Of a stretch of DNA of 64,000 bases, positions 61,966 through 64,000 are shown in pieces. The DNA lies in NCBI GenBank assembly GCA_963783945.1, contig CAWAPS010000019.1, positions 496,001 through 560,000 on the forward strand, read 5' to 3'. Source of the DNA: CAWAPS01 sp963783945. Lineage in GTDB: Bacteria > Actinomycetota > Acidimicrobiia > Acidimicrobiales > Palsa-688. The position numbers and the translations under genes are program-made. Within the stretch, counting starts at the first letter, position 1; each line of letters begins with the position of its first letter. The notes under the pieces are model-generated. The model had not been told where the DNA came from and ran no database searches. It saw nothing but the letters and a program-made list of their open reading frames with translations.

Positions 61966-62640
61966 TCACGCCGTGGGGGGATGGGTGAAGCGAAAGAGCA
62001 TCTTGTCGCGGCTGTAGTAGTCGAGCCACTCGAGTAGATCCCGACGGCCGTCCGCTCCTGGCCGGAGGGCCGCGACCGGTACGAAGTTGAGGTGCAGGCG
62101 GCCGATAGCAACTTCGAACCCGGCGCCCTCGAACACCTGGGCGACCTCGTCGAGATCGTGCAAGCGCGGAAGGTGGAGCTCGGTTGCACTGACGGCGTGC
62201 CAGGCGGACATGAGCGTGCTCCCGGCATGCACCCCCATGGCGGCGAAGTAGGGGGCGCCGGGCTTTACCGCCGAGAACATCGCCGTGGCATGCGCGCTCA
62301 GGTCCGGTATCAGGTAAAGCACCTCGTGACTGAAGCCGGCATCGAAGCCGCCCCAGCCGCTCGGCACGGTGGAGGCGGTCTCGAAGCTGAGCGGCCGGCG
62401 GCCGGCCAGCCGGCGGGCGTCGTCGACGGCGGCCGGAGCAGGATCGTAACCACACCCCTCGGCGATCCCGGCCCGGTCGACGAGCAGCCGGAGGAACCCG
62501 CCCCGGTTGCAGCCGGCATCGAGGACCTTCAGCCCGGTCAGATCGAAGTCGATCGTGTCGAGCATCGCCCGCCAGATGAACCCATGCTCGTCTTGCATCG
62601 CCTCGTCGGCGGCGCCGCTGCGCCAGTACCCGTTGTTCAC
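61966..62640 (-). CDS. Class I SAM-dependent methyltransferase
   Basis: A 224-residue methyltransferase with motif I VLDAGCNRGGFLRLL (slightly changed from E/DxGxGxG), motif II near CGYDPAPAAVDDAR, and motif IV region GFDAGFSHEVLYLIPD. It moves a methyl group from SAM to an unknown acceptor. GTG 62640 is the start. It lies between the TauD-like and matrixin genes, 42 bases after the first, on the same strand. Confidence 0.85.
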   Translation of the reverse strand: MNNGYWRSGAADEAMQDEHGFIWRAMLDTIDFDLTGLKVLDAGCNRGGFLRLLVDRAGIAEGCGYDPAPAAVDDARRLAGRRPLSFETASTVPSGWGGFDAGFSHEVLYLIPDLSAHATAMFSAVKPGAPYFAAMGVHAGSTLMSAWHAVSATELHLPRLHDLDEVAQVFEGAGFEVAIGRLHLNFVPVAALRPGADGRRDLLEWLDYYSRDKMLFRFTHPPTA

Positions 62641-62682
62641 GTGTCGCCACGCTACCGGCCGGCTCGGGCCGGCTCGTCAAGT

Positions 62683-63606
62683 TCAGACGGCGGCGAGAGC
62701 TCGCGTCGGCGACGCCGGGGCCACCGTACCGCCAATAACCCTCACGAGGCGGCGGTCGTGAGGTTGAAAATCGGTGGGTGGCAGGTGTAGACACACCAGC
62801 TCGTCCCAAACAACGATGTCACCCGGGCTCCAATGGTGACGGTAGACGAAGCTGGCCGCGGTCATGTGGTTGTAAAGGAACCGGAGAATGTTCACACTCT
62901 CCGGATCGGTCATCCCGGCGATTCGCACGGTGAAGCTCGGGTTGACGAAGAGTGATGGGCGATGGCTGTGGGGGTGCTCGATCACCAGCGGGTGCTCCCG
63001 CGGTTGATACTCGGCGTCGAAGCGCGCCTCGGCGTCTTCGCCGTACTGCCACACGTTGATGGACTCCTTGTAACCGGTGGGCGGGGCGTGGACGGCCTTA
63101 AGCTTCACCAGCCAGTCCTGCATCACCTGGGATAGAGCTCCGTAGGCCGCGCACAGGCTGGCAAAGCAGGTGTCGCCCCCGATGGGCGGGAGCACCTCGG
63201 CCCGCAACGAACCCACCTGAGGGACCACCGGCGTGAACGAGACATCGGTGTGCCAGTTGGGGAGCTCACGAACCTGCTGCGGTCGGTTATTGAATATCAC
63301 GGGTCGCTTGGTGCGGCCCTCTCGATCCACGATCCCGCCCCCTCTATTGTCCACAGCTATGGCGGGGTTGCGTTCGCCGAGAAACCGGAAGACGGGCATC
63401 GGTTGAACTTCTCCGAAGCACGACACCAGGCGGACCTGCTCCTCCATGCCGAGGTCGCGCCCGGGGAATACCAGGACGTAGTTCTCCCACAGCGCGTCCT
63501 GGAGTTCGACCTGGACCGCTTCGGGGATATCTCCGGACAGGTCGACGCCCTCAACCCGAGCACCAATAGACGAGGTGAGCCTGGTGATCAGCAACGTGTC
63601 GCTCAT
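62683..63606 (-). CDS. TauD/TfdA family Fe(II)/2-oxoglutarate dioxygenase
   Basis: A 307-residue oxygenase. The iron triad is His119 and Asp121 in NWHTDVSF plus distal His274 in LHLPPTDF, with the 2-oxoglutarate-binding arginines in the RRLVRVI region. TauD-type enzymes hydroxylate taurine, aryloxy acids or similar, using 2-oxoglutarate and O2. ATG 63606 follows GAGAAGAGG. It is divergent from the substrate-binding protein gene at 63815, so regulation may be shared. The substrate is unknown. Confidence 0.9.
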   Translation of the reverse strand: MSDTLLITRLTSSIGARVEGVDLSGDIPEAVQVELQDALWENYVLVFPGRDLGMEEQVRLVSCFGEVQPMPVFRFLGERNPAIAVDNRGGGIVDREGRTKRPVIFNNRPQQVRELPNWHTDVSFTPVVPQVGSLRAEVLPPIGGDTCFASLCAAYGALSQVMQDWLVKLKAVHAPPTGYKESINVWQYGEDAEARFDAEYQPREHPLVIEHPHSHRPSLFVNPSFTVRIAGMTDPESVNILRFLYNHMTAASFVYRHHWSPGDIVVWDELVCLHLPPTDFQPHDRRLVRVIGGTVAPASPTRALAAV

Positions 63607-63716
63607 TCGAGTACCTCTTCTCCGGGCGCCGAACGGCTAAAAATAAGTATACAGAGCAGCAAATGCGGGGACCGAGGGGTCAGCCCTGGCGCTGGTGGGA
63701 TGGCGCAGCAATACAA

Positions 63717-63766
63717 AGGTTGTGCACTTAACCTGCTGGGAGCGGCAAAAATGCACAAGGTATGAT
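63717..63766. repeat. Imperfect TTGTGC palindrome in a divergent promoter region
   Basis: The left arm GGTTGTGCACTTAACCTGCT and the right arm AGCGGCAAAAATGCACAAGG pair around GGG, with several mismatches. The left arm matches the hairpin arm at 58892-58915 at roughly three of four positions. It lies between two divergent genes. TATGAT at 63761-63766 could be a -10 for the right-hand gene, though no good -35 is seen. Confidence 0.55.
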
Positions 63767-63814
63767 GGTACGGCAAATAGAGCCCAAGTCGCCGGCTGGC
63801 GAGGGGGGGGTCCA

Positions 63815-64000
63815 ATGGCAACGCCGTTCCGGGTGGGGATACTCAACGACATGTCGGACGGGCCTCCGGGCCCGGGGGCGAATATCGAACGGTGGCTTCG
63901 GTTGGCGGTTGAAGACCTGGTCGCCGCGGGCCGCATCGACCGTGACTTCGAGTTCGTCCACGCGTGGGGTCTCGGGTTGCCGACAGGGACAGCCGCCGCG
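63815..64000 (+). CDS. ABC transporter substrate-binding protein, N-terminal part (cut by window end)
   Basis: The first 62 residues are seen, with the frame open at the window end. PFRVGILNDMSDGPPGPGANIERWLRLAVEDLVAAG is the usual start of mature LivK-like binding proteins (Peripla_BP_6). No signal peptide is present before it, which is odd for a periplasmic binder and may mean a cytoplasmic or non-classical member. ATG 63815 is 4 bases after a G8 run at 63803-63810 that must act as ribosome site. It resembles in family the fragment at the left window edge. Confidence 0.75.
   Translation, partial: MATPFRVGILNDMSDGPPGPGANIERWLRLAVEDLVAAGRIDRDFEFVHAWGLGLPTGTAAA

Overview
The window is high-GC, densely coding bacterial DNA with frequent GTG and TTG starts. 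It looks like an uncultured actinobacterium of the class Acidimicrobiia. The reasons are: two secreted proteins built from GYWLV-type propeller repeats, F420-linked oxidoreductases (LLM and PPOX types), DUF2252, GAP/Sap, SHOCT and DUF222 proteins, and many stand-alone PF04909 amidohydrolases. The class assignment is inference, because there is no rRNA or marker gene. No tRNA, rRNA, CRISPR array, transposase, integrase or phage gene was seen.

Layout. 1-6.3 kb: the 3' end of an ABC substrate-binding protein, DUF2252, a GAP exporter, a K+ channel, a DUF998 membrane protein, a HemD-like protein and a nitroreductase. 6.3-9.9 kb: two secreted propeller-repeat proteins, the first with near-identical 126-bp DNA repeats and a serine-hydrolase-like tail. 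9.9-25 kb: a catabolic block with alcohol dehydrogenase, acyl-CoA ligase, ketopantoate-reductase-like protein, CaiB/BaiF CoA-transferase, an internally deleted amidohydrolase, a VOC protein, an alpha/beta hydrolase, a decayed malate synthase, an intact amidohydrolase, an LLM oxidoreductase, an SDR-MFS pair and a Rieske oxygenase. 25-35.4 kb: a broken DUF222 gene, a lipid-kinase-like protein, small membrane and SHOCT proteins, and two divergently transcribed paralogous MalT/LuxR-type ATPase regulators. 35.5-44.1 kb: a co-directional minus-strand run of nine genes (SCP2-like, two NTF2-like, F420 PPOX, double cupin, two amidohydrolases, GMC oxidoreductase, aldo/keto reductase). 44.1-50.5 kb: a frameshifted gene, an SDR, two more amidohydrolases, a P450 and an NTF2-like protein. 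50.6-64 kb: a carboxylic acid reductase, a HyuB-HyuA pair, cupin, TIM-barrel epimerase-like protein, alpha/beta hydrolase, membrane-anchored matrixin, methyltransferase, TauD-type dioxygenase, and the start of another ABC substrate-binding protein.

Taken together the genes suggest uptake and stepwise breakdown of organic acids, lipids or aromatic compounds: activation to CoA esters, oxygenation, and redox and hydrolytic steps. No substrate can be named from sequence alone. The most notable points are the homogenised repeat gene, a G7 tract that puts one large regulator out of frame with its best start codon, a gutted amidohydrolase, a malate synthase with three single-base indels and a lost C-terminus, an SDR lacking its catalytic lysine, a family of TTGTGC-containing intergenic palindromes, and a 90-nt stretch with no A or T.
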